In this document: positions 7,152 through 7,348 of the stretch, in pieces
How the letters are laid out: each line of letters begins with the position of its first letter
Numbering within the stretch: the first letter of the stretch is position 1
Source: Lachnospiraceae bacterium UBA1760
GTDB taxonomy: Bacteria > Bacillota > Clostridia > Lachnospirales > Lachnospiraceae
Assembly (NCBI GenBank): GCA_002314775.1
Contig: DCHE01000064.1
Coordinates: 1-7,348 of the forward strand
Length of the DNA stretch: 7,348 nt
Direction of reading: 5' to 3'
The notes under the pieces: generated by a model
Databases searched by the model: none
What the model saw: the letters and a program-made list of their open reading frames with translations, nothing else
Told to the model about the DNA's origin: nothing
Translations under genes and position numbers: made by a program

Positions 7152-7224
7152 ATATGAGCGTGTTAGCGGAAACGTTGATATGCATATGCGATAAACTTCA
7201 TATTTTGACAGGGTTTAGGCATTT

Positions 7225-7312
7225 GGAGATGTACTCAAGTGGCTGAAGAGGCGCCCCTGCTAAGGGTGTAGGTCGTTCGCGCGGCGCGAGGGTTCAAATC
7301 CCTCTTTCTCCG
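7225..7312 (+). tRNA. tRNA-Ser, anticodon GCU
   Basis: This 88-nt class II tRNA decodes AGC and AGU serine codons. The D stem is CTC/GAG (7234-7236 with 7248-7250). The anticodon stem is CGCCC/GGGTG, with loop CTGCTAA and anticodon GCT at 7259-7261. A long variable arm (7269-7287) is typical of tRNA-Ser. The T stem is GAGGG/CCCTC around TTCAAAT, and the discriminator is G73 (7312), as serine tRNAs require. CCA is not encoded, since TTC follows, so it must be added after transcription. Oddly, the acceptor stem GGAGATG/TTTCTCC has a U6-U67 mismatch and a G7-U66 wobble. Confidence 0.97.
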
Positions 7313-7348
7313 TTCTTATTCTACCGATACATTAGAACTTTGAAATAT

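Noticed and set aside
7205..7210. A second perfect TTGACA just upstream of the tRNA
   Set aside because: The matching -10 position would be inside the tRNA (GATGTA) and is not promoter-like. The earlier TTGACA with an extended -10 explains expression.
1..7348. Search for a CRISPR array, insertion sequence, phage gene, toxin-antitoxin pair or defence cassette
   Set aside because: Nothing of the kind is visible. The only repeats are the in-frame heptads and the motif copies inside the 558-aa protein.

Overview
The window looks like a chromosomal housekeeping segment from an AT-rich, anaerobic Gram-positive bacterium. A Clostridia member, probably Lachnospiraceae-like, fits best. The reasons are a Firmicutes-style GyrA with an acidic tail, a two-subunit oxygen-sensitive class I fumarase, AGAAGG-type ribosome binding sites, and a tRNA-Ser(GCU) with no encoded CCA. 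This placement is inference from sequence style, not from a database search. No mobile element, CRISPR array, phage gene or recognised defence system is visible.

All protein genes are on the + strand. From 1 to 5175 there is a tightly spaced run: the 3' nine tenths of gyrA (DNA gyrase subunit A), a 62-residue single-span membrane peptide, the fumarase alpha subunit, a 345-residue membrane protein with an extraordinary Met/Asn/Gly heptad-repeat N terminus, and the fumarase beta subunit. The gaps are 14 nt, a 4-nt ATGA overlap, 35 nt and 61 nt. No strong terminator lies between these genes, so they may be co-transcribed. The two fumarase subunits should assemble into one [4Fe-4S] hydratase interconverting fumarate and L-malate, yet their genes are separated by the repeat protein gene. 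That is the oddest arrangement in the window.

A 203-bp AT-rich intergenic region (5176-5378) holds a good hairpin plus T-run and then leads to a 558-residue protein. That protein has three predicted membrane spans and a large, probably extracytoplasmic domain containing a repeated beta-hairpin-like motif. I do not recognise its function. It ends at a strong intrinsic terminator (7062-7111). A well-formed promoter (7123-7151) then drives an 88-nt tRNA-Ser(GCU) at 7225-7312, whose lower acceptor stem is unusually weak.

The most interesting item is the repeat protein at 3522-4559: fourteen perfect-length heptads (14 x 21 bp), two thirds of them in a near-identical 126-bp tandem duplication, joined to a five-span membrane domain reminiscent of Yip1-type proteins. 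The 558-residue repeat-bearing protein and the small coupled membrane peptide between gyrA and fumarase are secondary curiosities.
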